A DNA stretch of 64,000 bases from Aliidiomarina minuta (GCF_003987145.1 NZ_PIPL01000001.1:1860001-1924000), one strand, 5' to 3'. Counted from the first letter of the stretch, positions 7,726 to 17,274 are shown. Program-made: numbers and translations. The notes: generated from the letters alone by a model not told the origin.

Positions 7726-9573
7726 TTAAGGCTGGTAGCTTGCTTCCAGACGAACTCCGGAATAAGCCTGATACGCATGTACGCCCAGGTGCCAGACACC
7801 TGCAGCAGGATTATTGACCGTGCAGACTTCATTATTACCATTCAGGTAAGGTCGACAGTCCCAGTCCTGCAGTGTTGGTTGAGAGCCATGACGAATATAG
7901 AGATCAGCATCGCCAGTACCACCAGAAATGATAACTTCAAGCGTGCTCATACCAGACGGAATATCGAAAGTGAAGCGATTCCATTCATTCGTCGCTGCGG
8001 ATAAGTTATCCACACTTCCACTACCACCACCGTTACCGCCTGAGCCACCACCCAGAGCAGCCTGTACTGAAGCACCGGCATCCGCGATGCCTGCGCCGCA
8101 ACCATTACAGGTAGCAGGGAAACTACGGGCATTGGCGACCAAAAACTGCTCTATGTCAGCAGGCGAAGCGCCTGGTGAAGCTTCCTTAATCAAGGCCGCT
8201 ACAGCTGCAACATGAGGTGCTGCCATTGAGGTTCCCTGACTAAAAGAATAGTTATCAGAAGCCGGTGTAGTGGTACCACTATTATAGGTAGAAAGTACGC
8301 CACCAGGGTCATTCGCAGAGGTCATCTGACCGCCAGGAGCAGCCAGTGTTACCGAATTACCATAGTTTGAGTAGCTCGCGCGGCCACCATTGCGATTAGT
8401 TGCAGCCACGCTGATAACACCATTACAGTTAGATGGTGAGAAGCCATCTGCATTGGTATTACTGTTACCGGACGCTACCACGACTGCAGCGCCATTGCCC
8501 CGGGCTGTATTAATCGCCTGCTGTGTTACCGACTGACAGGCACCCCCACCCCCTAAGCTGAGGTTGATGACATCCGCCGGATTAGCATTGCCCGGCACGC
8601 CTGGAACTGAAGCGCCGGCTGCCCATAAAATACCATCGGCAATATCAGCCGTAGTACCACCACAACGGCCTAACACCCGGACTGGCAAAATGCTGGCGTC
8701 ATAAGCAACACCCGCCACACCCTGGTTGTTATTAGTCACCGCAGCTATCGTGCCAGCCACGTGAGTGCCGTGCCAGCTAGAGTTCTGAGCTGGATTAGAG
8801 CCACAAGCACCGGCTTGAACCCAGTCACCCGGATCGCGGGCATCGCTGTCACGACCATTAGTGCCGTCATTGGCTCTCCAGGGATCCGATATCATGTCGT
8901 AACCCGGCAGAATATTAGCATTCAAATCTGCATGAGGCCGATAACCGGTATCCAGTACCGCAACAACAGTTCCCTGACCGGTAATACCTTCAGACCAAGC
9001 TCCAGGCGCATTCAGACCACCGACGTTCTCGTAATAATGCCACTGCTGATCGTAACCGGGATCATTCGGGGTTTGCATAATAGTATGCACCCGGTTCTCT
9101 TCCACGAATTCAACACTAGGGTCATTTAAAATAGCAGCGAGAGCGGCTTTGCTATCTCGCCCTCTTATGCCGCCTTCGACCTCAAACACATGGGTATGAG
9201 GTAACCCCATGCTGCGCTGGAAACGAAGTTGCTGGCCAGAATTTCTGGAAAGTTGCTGCGCCCGTACCTGCATTAAAGCGCCACGTTCAGAAGGGTTGCC
9301 CTGAATCTTAGCTTCTACCTCAGGATCACGGTCCGCTTTAAAGCGGACGATCACACTGTCGGTAGGGCCTCTTCTGATACGCACATCGCGCAAAAGGCTC
9401 TGAGCCTGGCTTGGAATACCCGACTCCTGCCGCTCCTGGACTTGTCCTGGAGGTGCCGGTTTTGCTACTTCTGTTTGTTTTAATGGAGATTCAGAGGACG
9501 CCAAAGTCACGCCTGAAGCGGCGATTAGCGATAAAGAAATTAAACTTAACTTTAATGTTGTTGTTTTTTTCAT
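7726..9573 (-). CDS. Secreted subtilisin-like serine protease (S8) with C-terminal PPC domain
   Basis: A 615-residue extracellular protease. A Sec signal peptide covers about residues 1-26, followed by an inhibitor-type propeptide of about 140 residues. The S8 domain carries catalytic Asp208 (VAVLDTGYRPH), His268 (SWHGTHVAGTIAA) and Ser449 (QGTSMAAPHVAA). A Gly/Ser-rich linker at about 507-520 leads to a PPC (pre-peptidase C-terminal) domain at about 521-615. The PPC domain is usually removed or helps secretion of marine gammaproteobacterial proteases. Paired cysteines lie around residues 257, 304, 346 and 383. The gene stands alone between two terminators and should work outside the cell in protein degradation. 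Confidence 0.95.
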   Translation of the reverse strand: MKKTTTLKLSLISLSLIAASGVTLASSESPLKQTEVAKPAPPGQVQERQESGIPSQAQSLLRDVRIRRGPTDSVIVRFKADRDPEVEAKIQGNPSERGALMQVRAQQLSRNSGQQLRFQRSMGLPHTHVFEVEGGIRGRDSKAALAAILNDPSVEFVEENRVHTIMQTPNDPGYDQQWHYYENVGGLNAPGAWSEGITGQGTVVAVLDTGYRPHADLNANILPGYDMISDPWRANDGTNGRDSDARDPGDWVQAGACGSNPAQNSSWHGTHVAGTIAAVTNNNQGVAGVAYDASILPVRVLGRCGGTTADIADGILWAAGASVPGVPGNANPADVINLSLGGGGACQSVTQQAINTARGNGAAVVVASGNSNTNADGFSPSNCNGVISVAATNRNGGRASYSNYGNSVTLAAPGGQMTSANDPGGVLSTYNSGTTTPASDNYSFSQGTSMAAPHVAAVAALIKEASPGASPADIEQFLVANARSFPATCNGCGAGIADAGASVQAALGGGSGGNGGGSGSVDNLSAATNEWNRFTFDIPSGMSTLEVIISGGTGDADLYIRHGSQPTLQDWDCRPYLNGNNEVCTVNNPAAGVWHLGVHAYQAYSGVRLEASYQP

Positions 9574-9765
9574 AATAAATTTTCTTATTGTTTGAGTGTT
9601 TAAGCTCGTTAAAGCTCGTTAAAACTAATTCTGCTAACCTGTAAAAAAACCTCCTTTCTCAATTTCTGAAACAATTTATTAACACTCTCTCAAAGTAAAC
9701 TGAATGTAAAGTTAGGTATGTTAATTTGTTGTAAAACTTCAATTATTTACAATCCACACACCCAT

Positions 9766-9791
9766 AAAAAAAGCGCCGAAGCGCTTTTTTT
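9766..9791. terminator. Bidirectional rho-independent terminator
   Basis: AAAAAAAGCGC-CGAA-GCGCTTTTTTT is a fully self-complementary hairpin with A and T tracts. It lies just beyond the stop of the minus-strand membrane protein at 9811 and could also block readthrough toward it. Confidence 0.85.
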
Positions 9792-9810
9792 ATTTAAAAT
9801 CAAACCGTTA

Positions 9811-10437
9811 TTACCGATGGCCTTCGCGACATTGAGTGTAGAGAGCCGCCAGGTCATAGCGTTGCTCCCGTACAACCCGGTCATCCAGAACGTAGCTGGC
9901 GGTCATTACTGAATCGGTATCAACGCTGATGTCTACCTTCTCAGCGCCAATAAAACGGTCTAAGTGCAGCAGGTTTTTATACAGCAACGTATGATTACAA
10001 CTCAACACGGAAAAAATCTGAATATCCTCTTCTGAGCCACTCACACGCACAAAGTTAACCTTATACCCCTCGTCCTCATAACTTTCTATAACCTCATTCT
10101 CGGCGATGTTAAACATCAAGACACTGAACAAGGCAAAAATAGCGACGAGTGCTATCCATATCCAGGTGCCCAAACGCACCATGGACCACTGCGGCATATC
10201 ACCAACTGCTTTTCTAAGCATAAAAAATCCGCAAATGACTATAACCAAATGCACGACACTAATAATACTCTCCACCAGCACCTGATACTCAGTCCAGCGC
10301 CAGCTAAAAATATACTCTCCGGGCTGAGCAGCAATTTCGTACCATAAGGGGACACTCAACGCGACCACGGCTAATACCAGCCACATTAGGCGCTCTTGTA
10401 AGCTGCCCGACAGCTGTGATTTCTCCTGTTGAGACAT
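9811..10437 (-). CDS. Uncharacterised three-span membrane protein
   Basis: A 208-residue protein that matches no family I recognise. Hydrophobic helices lie at about residues 16-36, 55-77 and 88-110. A polar C-terminal domain of about 95 residues follows, with single cysteines near positions 148 and 203. The topology predicts a soluble domain on one face of the inner membrane. The ATG has GAGGAAC five bases upstream. It is followed by a terminator and lies about 70 bp downstream of the yifB-like gene on the same strand, so it may be the second gene of that unit. No function is assigned. Confidence 0.7.
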   Translation of the reverse strand: MSQQEKSQLSGSLQERLMWLVLAVVALSVPLWYEIAAQPGEYIFSWRWTEYQVLVESIISVVHLVIVICGFFMLRKAVGDMPQWSMVRLGTWIWIALVAIFALFSVLMFNIAENEVIESYEDEGYKVNFVRVSGSEEDIQIFSVLSCNHTLLYKNLLHLDRFIGAEKVDISVDTDSVMTASYVLDDRVVREQRYDLAALYTQCREGHR

Positions 10438-10507
10438 AAGTTCCTCATATTTTCAGCAACAATAATGCGCATAACCATAACAGATAACTGTATTTTGATG
10501 CTACGCG

Positions 10508-12034
10508 TTATAGATTCCGTAGCTGTTTTAGCAGCGCATCTAACGCCCGGTAACTCATGGCTTCCGCCAGGTGCTTCCTTTGCACGCAACTACTTTCCTG
10601 CAAATCCGCAATAGTGCGAGCCAGACGCATAATCCGATGATAAGCACGGTGGGATAATTTAAGTTTTTCTATGGCCTGCACCAAAAACTCATGATCCTGG
10701 GGTAACAACTGGCACTGCCCGGCGATATCCGACGCCGGGATCATGCTATTAAGGCAGCCCTGACGCTGTAGCTGAATTTCCTGTGTCTGCTCAACCAGCA
10801 ATCTTAGCTCGGCACTGGTGTGTACCTTCACCGAGCTTTGCTCCGCTCGCAATACTTCCGGTTGACGAGGGACATCCACCTGAAGGTCAATACGGTCAAG
10901 AAAGGGCCCTGAAATTTTACTCAGATAATTGAGAATTTGATCTGGCGTTGCCCGGGCCGAGCCGATATCGCCGTCAAAACTACCACACGGGGAGGGATTC
11001 AGTGCGCATATTAACTGAAAACGCGCCGGATAAGTCGTACTATGCTGAGCACGGCTGATGCAAACCTGCCCTGACTCCAGTGGTTCCCGAAGTGAATCCA
11101 GGATATGCCGTGGAATTTCCGCCAATTCATCAAGAAACAATAGTCCTTTATGCGCCAGCGTAATTTCTCCCGGCTTTGGGATCGAACCTCCCCCTACAAG
11201 AGCCGCCGCAGAGCAGGAGTGGTGCGGATTTCTGAAAGGACGCTGTCGCCAATGTTCGGCGGCAAAAGGCTGTCCGCTAATAGACTGAATGGCCGCTACC
11301 TCCAGCCCATCCTCTTCGCTTAACGCAGACATGAGACTCAACATGCGCTGCGCCAGCATCGTTTTCCCGGTGCCCGGCGGCCCTACAAAAAGAATATTAT
11401 GACCGCCCGCCGCGGCCAATAATAAAGCACGCTTGGCCTGTTCCTGACCTTTTACGTCTGACATATCGCCATGTGAATTCTGTCGTAACTGCAGTGCGTG
11501 GGGCTTTACTGCAGAGGTCTTACGATTACCACGAATATGATCCACGACCGCATTTAAGGTTGGCATCGCAAACGCCAGCGCGCTGCGCAATAAACCTGCT
11601 TCACTGGCATTGGCTGCCGGAATAATGGCCTTACGCTGTTGCCGCTGACAAGCCATGAGACTCGGGATGGTTCCCTGTACCGGTCGTAGCGCACCATCCA
11701 ATGCCAGCTCGCCATAACATTCCAGATTGTCGCAACTGTCGTCATCCAGTTGACCGGAGGCAACCAAAACACCCAAAGCAATAGCTAAATCATAACGGGC
11801 CCCTTGTTTGGGCAGCTCCGCAGGCGACAGATTCACCGTTATACGACCAATGGGGAATTCGTAGTTGCTATTTAAAAGCGCTGTTCGCACCCGATCCTTT
11901 GCTTCCCGCACCGTAGTTTCCGGCATCCCTATAATCTGAAAATGACTGATTCCCCGCGCTACATTGACTTCAACCTGCACCTGCGGTGCCTCCAGCCCTA
12001 GCAGCGCCCGGGTGTATACCACCGCTAAACCCAT
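10508..12034 (-). CDS. comM: YifB/ComM family AAA+ ATPase (Mg-chelatase-like)
   Basis: A protein of 508 residues. It has an N-terminal Lon-protease-like domain (LSPAELPKQGARYDLAIALG), a Mg-chelatase-like AAA+ module with Walker A GPPGTGKT at about 216-223 and Walker B LLFLDELAEIPR, and the C-terminal YifB domain. In naturally competent bacteria ComM is a helicase that promotes branch migration when incoming DNA is integrated. The frame is open nine codons further upstream, but the ATG at 12032-12034 has AAGGA eight bases before it and begins MGLAVVYTRALLG, the family N-terminus. No other competence genes lie near. Confidence 0.93.
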   Translation of the reverse strand: MGLAVVYTRALLGLEAPQVQVEVNVARGISHFQIIGMPETTVREAKDRVRTALLNSNYEFPIGRITVNLSPAELPKQGARYDLAIALGVLVASGQLDDDSCDNLECYGELALDGALRPVQGTIPSLMACQRQQRKAIIPAANASEAGLLRSALAFAMPTLNAVVDHIRGNRKTSAVKPHALQLRQNSHGDMSDVKGQEQAKRALLLAAAGGHNILFVGPPGTGKTMLAQRMLSLMSALSEEDGLEVAAIQSISGQPFAAEHWRQRPFRNPHHSCSAAALVGGGSIPKPGEITLAHKGLLFLDELAEIPRHILDSLREPLESGQVCISRAQHSTTYPARFQLICALNPSPCGSFDGDIGSARATPDQILNYLSKISGPFLDRIDLQVDVPRQPEVLRAEQSSVKVHTSAELRLLVEQTQEIQLQRQGCLNSMIPASDIAGQCQLLPQDHEFLVQAIEKLKLSHRAYHRIMRLARTIADLQESSCVQRKHLAEAMSYRALDALLKQLRNL

Positions 12035-12176
12035 CCCTGAATCCTTATGTCGTCTGCTCAAGTTATATAATAGTGCGAAATAAGTGGTTAAGAGGTTCAG
12101 ACATCACCTAATGTTGCGCCAGCCCGTTAAAATCATTACTCTTGCAACATCACAACTCTCCAAGAGAAAGACACAG

Positions 12177-12605
12177 ATGTGGCTGGCTAACTGGGTCGGA
12201 AAAGTACCGTTTAAAATTCGCCTGGCACTGGTGATTAGTATTCTAGTGGCTATGTTCTTATTGGCAGGACCGGTCATCATCCAGCATACTGGTCTGTGGT
12301 TGGTACTTATATTTTTGATTTTCTTTGATAAAATCCTGGCCAAAACAGAGCACAAAAAAACCTACAGTAACGATATTCTAAAAGATGTGATAGTTGAAGG
12401 TGAATACCTCAAAGTCGGCCAGCAACGCATTGAAAAAGACAAACTAAGCCGCATTGCCATTGGCGAGTCGAGCAAACGCTATGGGTACCTGCAATTTCCT
12501 TTTAACCCGAAATTTGCCGTCAGTTATTATTTTCCTGCTGAGCAAACTGAGCGACTGCGTGCTTACCTGGCGCAACAACTGCCCGATGTCACTTTTGTAG
12601 AATAA
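12177..12605 (+). CDS. Small membrane protein preceding PH-domain genes
   Basis: A 142-residue protein with two transmembrane helices at about residues 14-34 and 37-55 and a basic cytoplasmic-type tail. The soluble C-terminal half, with regular beta-like segments (VIVEGEYLKVG, RIAIGESS, FAVSYYF), could be a small PH-like module; this is inference. The reading frame is open back to a GTG at 12084. The ATG at 12177 puts the first helix close to the N-terminus and has a purine-rich AAGAGAAAGA upstream. It is 16 bp before the YdbS-like gene, in one operon with both PH-domain proteins. Confidence 0.65.
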   Translation: MWLANWVGKVPFKIRLALVISILVAMFLLAGPVIIQHTGLWLVLIFLIFFDKILAKTEHKKTYSNDILKDVIVEGEYLKVGQQRIEKDKLSRIAIGESSKRYGYLQFPFNPKFAVSYYFPAEQTERLRAYLAQQLPDVTFVE

Positions 12606-12621
12606 ACAAGGAAGCCTCCGT

Positions 12622-13116
12622 ATGAGCGACGTCCAGTACCAACCTGTCAGTCCCGATTATAAACATTTGTTGCGCGTCGATATTCTGGTGAACTGGGGGC
12701 TATTACTGGTTGCTGGTCTTATTGCCAGTTATTTTATAACTGTCATCCAATACTGGCACACTGCACTGGGAGCCTTAACCATAGTGCTGATCATGGTGTT
12801 GATGATGACACTCTGGGTAACGCGACGTTATCGTTTAACCGGCTATCAGGTGCAACCTCAGCAAGTACACTTCCGTACCGGAGCCCTCTGGCGTACGCAA
12901 ACCGCTGTCGCCATTAACCGTATTCAGCATGTTGAAATCACGCAGGGCCCGGTGGAGCGATACTTTAAACTGGCCAAGCTGGTTATTTATACCGCTGGTG
13001 GCAGTGGTTCGGATCTTTCGGTTCCTGGTCTGCCGCAGGCGGAAGCCGAACAAATCCGTGACCAGCTACTGCAACGCATTAATCAACAAACGTCTGGCGA
13101 CGACCATGAACTTTAA
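12622..13116 (+). CDS. PH domain-containing membrane protein (YdbS-like, bPH2/DUF304)
   Basis: A 164-residue protein with two transmembrane helices at about residues 25-47 and 50-67, followed by one bacterial PH2 domain (DUF304) containing the conserved stretch AINRIQHVEITQGPVERYF. This matches Bacillus YdbS and related proteins. YdbS/YdbT pairs occur widely as membrane proteins, and in Bacillus they protect against certain membrane-active antimicrobials. The gene overlaps its larger partner by 11 bp, which suggests translational coupling and probably complex formation in the inner membrane. Confidence 0.85.
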   Translation: MSDVQYQPVSPDYKHLLRVDILVNWGLLLVAGLIASYFITVIQYWHTALGALTIVLIMVLMMTLWVTRRYRLTGYQVQPQQVHFRTGALWRTQTAVAINRIQHVEITQGPVERYFKLAKLVIYTAGGSGSDLSVPGLPQAEAEQIRDQLLQRINQQTSGDDHEL

Positions 13117-14575
13117 ACGAGTTTCCTTATTAACTCTGGTTTATTTTATCGGCCGAACACTGATGCTGGCCGTACGTCATGCCTCTAACTTTTTGCCGCT
13201 GGTCATTGTTTTTTTTGCTGGTGGCGAACAGATTCGAAGCCTGGCACTGCTGATTTTACCTATCGCTATTCCAGCCATTGTCGTTCTGCACGCCTTTGCC
13301 TCCTGGTGGTTCTTTCGTTATCGGGTCGATGGCACCACTTTGCATATCCGGGACGGAATCTTTAAACGCAAACAACTCACTCTGGACTATGCCCGTATTC
13401 AACAGGCGGATGTGCGGCAACCCTGGTACTTCAGACCGTTCGGGCTCTCAGTTCTGGGGGTGGAAAGCGCAGGCTCCGAAGGTAAAGAAGTAGAACTGGC
13501 GGGGTTGAGCTATGTATATGCTCACGAACTCAAGGACGCCATGCTGGCCGAATCAATGGAAGTGCAAAGTGACGAGCAGAATGGCACCGCTACCGAAAGC
13601 AAGTCCGACGCAATAAGCATAGCGCTACCACTCAGTGAAGTTGCCCGTTACGGGCTTATCTATAACCCGGTTTTATTGCTTATTCCTATTTTGCTGTACC
13701 CGCTTAGCCAGCTTAATCTCCTCGACGAATGGCTATTGCCAAAGCTGGAAGACTTACAGGCCAATTTTAATGGTTCTGAGCTGGAGCAATATGGCTGGTT
13801 ATTTTTTCTGGCACTACTGGTGGCCGCCTTACTTATTGTGATTGTTGCCTCGGTCATTATTGCCATCATACGCTTTTATGGTTTTACCCTGACTATCACG
13901 GGCAATCGTTATCAGTCGAAAGCTGGCTTATTCACTATAGTCACCCGGGGTTTTCAGTATGTCCGCCTGCAACGGGTTATCTGGCAACAAGGTATGATTG
14001 CCCGGTTACTGCGTCGCCGCGGCATGCGGGTTAATCAGTCCGGTACCCCCAATCAGCAAAATGGGCAGAAATCCTTCTTTGTACCTGTACTGGATAAGTC
14101 TCGTGAACAACAACTCAGACATTCGTTACAGTTAACCACGCCGCAGTGGCAACGAGTCCACCCAATGAGCATTTTTATGCCCTGGTTAATGTCTGTGCTT
14201 CTGATGACTGGATTTGTGGCTCTGATAAGCGGCCTGGACTGGTATTGGGTGCTACATGCACTTTGGGTCAGCGCGCTTATATCAGCCCTCGTGCAGGTGC
14301 AAAGCTGGCGGCGTCGCGCTGTCTCACTAGACCAGCATTGGCTTGCTACCCGTCGAGGCCTGATCGGTGAACAGCAACGCTGGGTTCCAGCTTACAAAAT
14401 GCAGACTTTGAAGTTACATCAAGGCCCCTGGTTACGCCTCTGGGGCTCCTGCTCTTTGCATATATATAGCGCTGCGGGACGGGAAACTATCGCCTGGTTA
14501 CCCGCTGAACAGTTAGCGCAGTGGAAGCAACAATTACTGGATACCACCACTGCTCATAAAGGCCGCTGGATGTAA
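13106..14575 (+). CDS. Multi-PH-domain membrane protein (YdbT-like)
   Basis: A 489-residue protein with three transmembrane hairpins, each followed by a bPH2 (DUF304) domain. PH repeats can be seen near residues 70-145 (LDYARIQQADVRQPW), about 255-340 (FQYVRLQRVIWQQG) and about 400-480 (VPAYKMQTLKLHQGPW). Length and layout match YdbT (about 490 residues), the partner of YdbS. The frame is open further upstream inside ydbS, but the ATG at 13106 gives the first hydrophobic segment its normal position. It overlaps ydbS by 11 bp and ends the three-gene operon. Repeated PH domains point to a membrane-associated protein assembly. The cellular role is unproven. Confidence 0.85.
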   Translation: MNFKRVSLLTLVYFIGRTLMLAVRHASNFLPLVIVFFAGGEQIRSLALLILPIAIPAIVVLHAFASWWFFRYRVDGTTLHIRDGIFKRKQLTLDYARIQQADVRQPWYFRPFGLSVLGVESAGSEGKEVELAGLSYVYAHELKDAMLAESMEVQSDEQNGTATESKSDAISIALPLSEVARYGLIYNPVLLLIPILLYPLSQLNLLDEWLLPKLEDLQANFNGSELEQYGWLFFLALLVAALLIVIVASVIIAIIRFYGFTLTITGNRYQSKAGLFTIVTRGFQYVRLQRVIWQQGMIARLLRRRGMRVNQSGTPNQQNGQKSFFVPVLDKSREQQLRHSLQLTTPQWQRVHPMSIFMPWLMSVLLMTGFVALISGLDWYWVLHALWVSALISALVQVQSWRRRAVSLDQHWLATRRGLIGEQQRWVPAYKMQTLKLHQGPWLRLWGSCSLHIYSAAGRETIAWLPAEQLAQWKQQLLDTTTAHKGRWM

Positions 14576-14586
14576 AAAGCAGCCGG

Positions 14587-15018
14587 TTAATGTTCACCGT
14601 GCTCACTGCTGCGACTGTGACGACGACCGTCATGCTTATGCTCTCGCAGGCTGCGTCCTTCTGCACGAAGTTCTTTAGCGCGTTCGCGCATAGCCTGACG
14701 GCGCTCAGCTTTATGCTCGCCTCGCTTGTCCAGCTGAGCGGCAAACTCTTCAGCGGATATTTCACCTTTATTGTGTTCATCCAGACGGCTAAACATTAAG
14801 CGAGCTCTTTGTTCAGCGCGTTCAACTGCACTCGCAACAAATTCCTGCTCTGAAATATAACCGTCGTTATTCAGATCTATTTCAGCGAATCGCTGGTCAC
14901 GTTTAACCTGTCGTTCGGTTTCTTTATTAGAAGCCGATTCAGACGCCACTGCGGTAGTAAGCCCTACCGTTGCTAAACCCAAAGCGACTAAAGTACTAAT
15001 TAAGATATTGCTATTCAT
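14587..15018 (-). CDS. Exported EF-hand protein with His/Arg-rich tail
   Basis: A 143-residue protein with a signal peptide (about residues 1-26) and two EF-hand loops. The first, DLNNDGYISEQEF at about 50-62, is a canonical calcium loop with Asp/Asn/Asp/Glu ligands. The second, DEHNKGEISAEEF at about 84-96, is also plausible. The C-terminal 40 residues are very basic and His-rich, ending in repeated H/R/S, which may bind metal or polyanion. It lies just after the BaeSR-type regulatory genes on the same strand. By analogy with small periplasmic accessory proteins it may sense or buffer Ca2+ for the envelope. This role is inference. Confidence 0.75.
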   Translation of the reverse strand: MNSNILISTLVALGLATVGLTTAVASESASNKETERQVKRDQRFAEIDLNNDGYISEQEFVASAVERAEQRARLMFSRLDEHNKGEISAEEFAAQLDKRGEHKAERRQAMRERAKELRAEGRSLREHKHDGRRHSRSSEHGEH

Positions 15019-15104
15019 AGTGATGCTCCTTCAACCATTTTGTCAGTATGTCATTGTAGACAAGACTAAGAATAGAGCGTCACTGTGCAGGAATAGTGAC
15101 TGAA

Positions 15105-15803
15105 TTATGGAGAAAGTGTGGATTCCGGCTCAAATCGATAACCGACTCCATAAACCGACTGAATAAAGTTCTGTAACGGTCGGCTGGCACTCAATTTGGC
15201 CCGTAAATTTTTGATATGACTATCTACAGTGCGGTCGCTTACGATTCGGTAATCATCATAAGCCGCGTTAACCAGCTGATCACGTCGAAACACACGCCCA
15301 GGCTGGGTGGCCATTACATACAGCAAACGAAATTCAACAGGTGTTAAATCTAACAACTCGCCATCCAGCCTGGCGCTATGATTCTGTTCGTTTAAATCCA
15401 GTCCGCTAACTTGCGGCAGCGATTCACTGGCTGAGTCCAGAAACCATTGCTGTCGCCGTAAAATAGCTTCCGTGCGCGCTACTACTTCACGAGGACTAAA
15501 AGGTTTGCAAATATAATCGTCGGCTCCTAGCCGCAGGCCCAATAAACGGTCAATTTCGTCATGCCTGGCGGTAAGAAAAATAACCGGTACCTGACTGAAC
15601 TCACGAACCGCCTGGCATACCGCCAGCCCATCCATTCCCGGTAACATAATATCAAGTATCACCAAATCCGGCGGTTCTTCGCGTATGGCCTGCAAGCCTT
15701 GCGCGCCATCAGCAAAGAGCTTAACGGTCAGACCTGCCTGGATTAAATAGTCCTGAAGTAACAACTGAATATCGGGTTCGTCTTCAATCACATAAACCAA
15801 ACT
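15105..15803 (-). CDS. baeR: OmpR-family response regulator, BaeR-like
   Basis: A 232-residue two-domain regulator. The receiver carries the acidic pair Glu8/Asp9 and the phospho-acceptor Asp52 (LDIMLPGMDG), and IDRLLGLRLGADDYICKPFSPREVVAR follows in shorter recognisable pieces shared with E. coli BaeR. The C-terminal winged helix includes LTPVEFRLL and the segment VSDRTVDSHIKNLR. The ATG at 15801-15803 has GAGAGA seven bases upstream; the open frame 11 codons further up overlaps the kinase gene and has no such site. It directly follows the cognate kinase. In enterobacteria BaeSR answers envelope damage and controls efflux and chaperones; the targets here are unknown. Confidence 0.88.
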   Translation of the reverse strand, partial: SLVYVIEDEPDIQLLLQDYLIQAGLTVKLFADGAQGLQAIREEPPDLVILDIMLPGMDGLAVCQAVREFSQVPVIFLTARHDEIDRLLGLRLGADDYICKPFSPREVVARTEAILRRQQWFLDSASESLPQVSGLDLNEQNHSARLDGELLDLTPVEFRLLYVMATQPGRVFRRDQLVNAAYDDYRIVSDRTVDSHIKNLRAKLSASRPLQNFIQSVYGVGYRFEPESTLSP

Positions 15804-15832
15804 CATGCTATTTCTCTCAACCGACTCATAAC

Positions 15833-17269
15833 TCAATTCGTGCTTAATAACGGCAACTCAACCCGGATACGTAAACCACCCAGATTGCTCGCTTCCGCAA
15901 CGGCCGTGCCGCCATGCGCCTGAGCAATACGTTCTACCAATGCCAACCCAAGTCCACTGCCCCCCGCTGAACGCCGGCGTGATGTATCGACCCGGTACAA
16001 ACGCTCAAACAAGCGGGGTAAAGAAGCGCCAGGAACTCCTGGAGCCGAGTCTTCAATCTGCAGGCAAGCAACTTGATCTCGCGCTTCCAGGGTTAAGTGA
16101 ATATTGCCCGGGGCATCGGTATAAATAAGGCTGTTCTGCCAGATATTGTGCAACAACTGAGCGAGGCGCACCGGATCGCCCTGTACTTTTATCGGATACT
16201 CAGGAAGTTCAATGCTGCAATCGAAACCTTGCTTTTTCGCCATTTGCATAAGGTTACCTTCTTGCTCACGTAGCCACTGTGTCAAGTCAACGTTCTGCCA
16301 GGCATAACTCAGCGATCCGGCATCGGCTTCAGCTAAAGTATGTAAATCTTCAATCAGTTGAGTTAACTGCCGAACCTGTCGCTGTAACAGGCCCATTTCC
16401 TGGCCGTTCAACTCGCGGACTCCATCCTCTATGGCTTCCAGCTCTCCCTGTAAAATGGTCAGTGGAGTGCGTAATTCATGCGCCATATCTGCCATAAAGT
16501 TTTTACGCTGAGCCGCTGCTGCCTCTAATGACAAGGCCAGCGCATTGAAATCCTGCGCCAGGCTGGTTAAATCATCGTTACCTTTTTCCGGCACCCGACT
16601 ACTAAAGTCTCCCAGCGCCAGAGCCCGGGTAGCGTCGGTCACTACTTTCAGCCGCTGTCGCAGCCTTTGTGCTAAGAAGGCCGCAACAAACGCCGCCAGT
16701 AGCATAGCAAGGCCACCAGCCACGAACAGAGCCACCATTTGTTGTTGTTGAAAGACATCGTCTATCGGTTGTACCGGCCCGTCGGGACGTGTCGTTTCTA
16801 AAAATCCAATAACTTCAGCATCACTATGTATAGTTACCCGAATAGGGTTTTCAGAAACACGTCCGGAAATCAGTTCACCGTTGACATCATGTAACGAAAA
16901 CTGGCGCATCGGCAGCCGTCCGCCTCTGACCGGTCGCTCTGCGAGATCACTGTCATCAGGCCGTCGTTGCTCTCGCCATTGATCCACCGACAAGCCAAAC
17001 ATCAGGCGACGGAACTCTCCACTACGGAGATCACTTAGTTGCTGCAACCTGAAGTCCGGGTCTTCCTGCCGCCGGCTTTCGTAATAGTCACTGATAGCGA
17101 CCGCCATATTTTGCAGTCGTTGCTCTTCCTGAGCCTCCAGGTACTGACTGAAATTGTGTATAAAATAAAGTCGGATGCCCAGTAATAATATCAACACCAA
17201 CAACAGGCCAACGCCCGCTATCGCGAGGAAGTATTGCCAGCCTGTCGACAACCCGTTATTTTTCATCAT
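15833..17269 (-). CDS. baeS: Sensor histidine kinase, BaeS-like
   Basis: A 478-residue inner-membrane kinase. Transmembrane helices lie at about residues 15-37 and 178-200 and enclose a periplasmic sensor domain of about 140 residues. A HAMP linker follows at about 200-250. The HisKA domain has phospho-accepting His264 in DMAHELRTPL, and the C-terminal ATPase domain has the N box (HNIWQNSL) and G boxes (EDSAPGVP, GGSGLGLALV). It sits between the alpha/beta hydrolase five bases upstream and the regulator 29 bases downstream. The arrangement ties BaeSR-type signalling to the pqi lipid-transport genes. Confidence 0.9.
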   Translation of the reverse strand: MMKNNGLSTGWQYFLAIAGVGLLLVLILLLGIRLYFIHNFSQYLEAQEEQRLQNMAVAISDYYESRRQEDPDFRLQQLSDLRSGEFRRLMFGLSVDQWREQRRPDDSDLAERPVRGGRLPMRQFSLHDVNGELISGRVSENPIRVTIHSDAEVIGFLETTRPDGPVQPIDDVFQQQQMVALFVAGGLAMLLAAFVAAFLAQRLRQRLKVVTDATRALALGDFSSRVPEKGNDDLTSLAQDFNALALSLEAAAAQRKNFMADMAHELRTPLTILQGELEAIEDGVRELNGQEMGLLQRQVRQLTQLIEDLHTLAEADAGSLSYAWQNVDLTQWLREQEGNLMQMAKKQGFDCSIELPEYPIKVQGDPVRLAQLLHNIWQNSLIYTDAPGNIHLTLEARDQVACLQIEDSAPGVPGASLPRLFERLYRVDTSRRRSAGGSGLGLALVERIAQAHGGTAVAEASNLGGLRIRVELPLLSTN

Positions 17270-17274
17270 TGTCT

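Noticed and set aside
9602..9621. 10-bp tandem repeat AAGCTCGTTA x2 before the S8 protease
   Set aside because: Only two copies, with no known function or regulator; noted as a minor repeat.
12929..13105. N-terminal extension of the YdbT-like gene
   Set aside because: It lies within ydbS in another frame, and the ATG at 13106 starts the first transmembrane helix.
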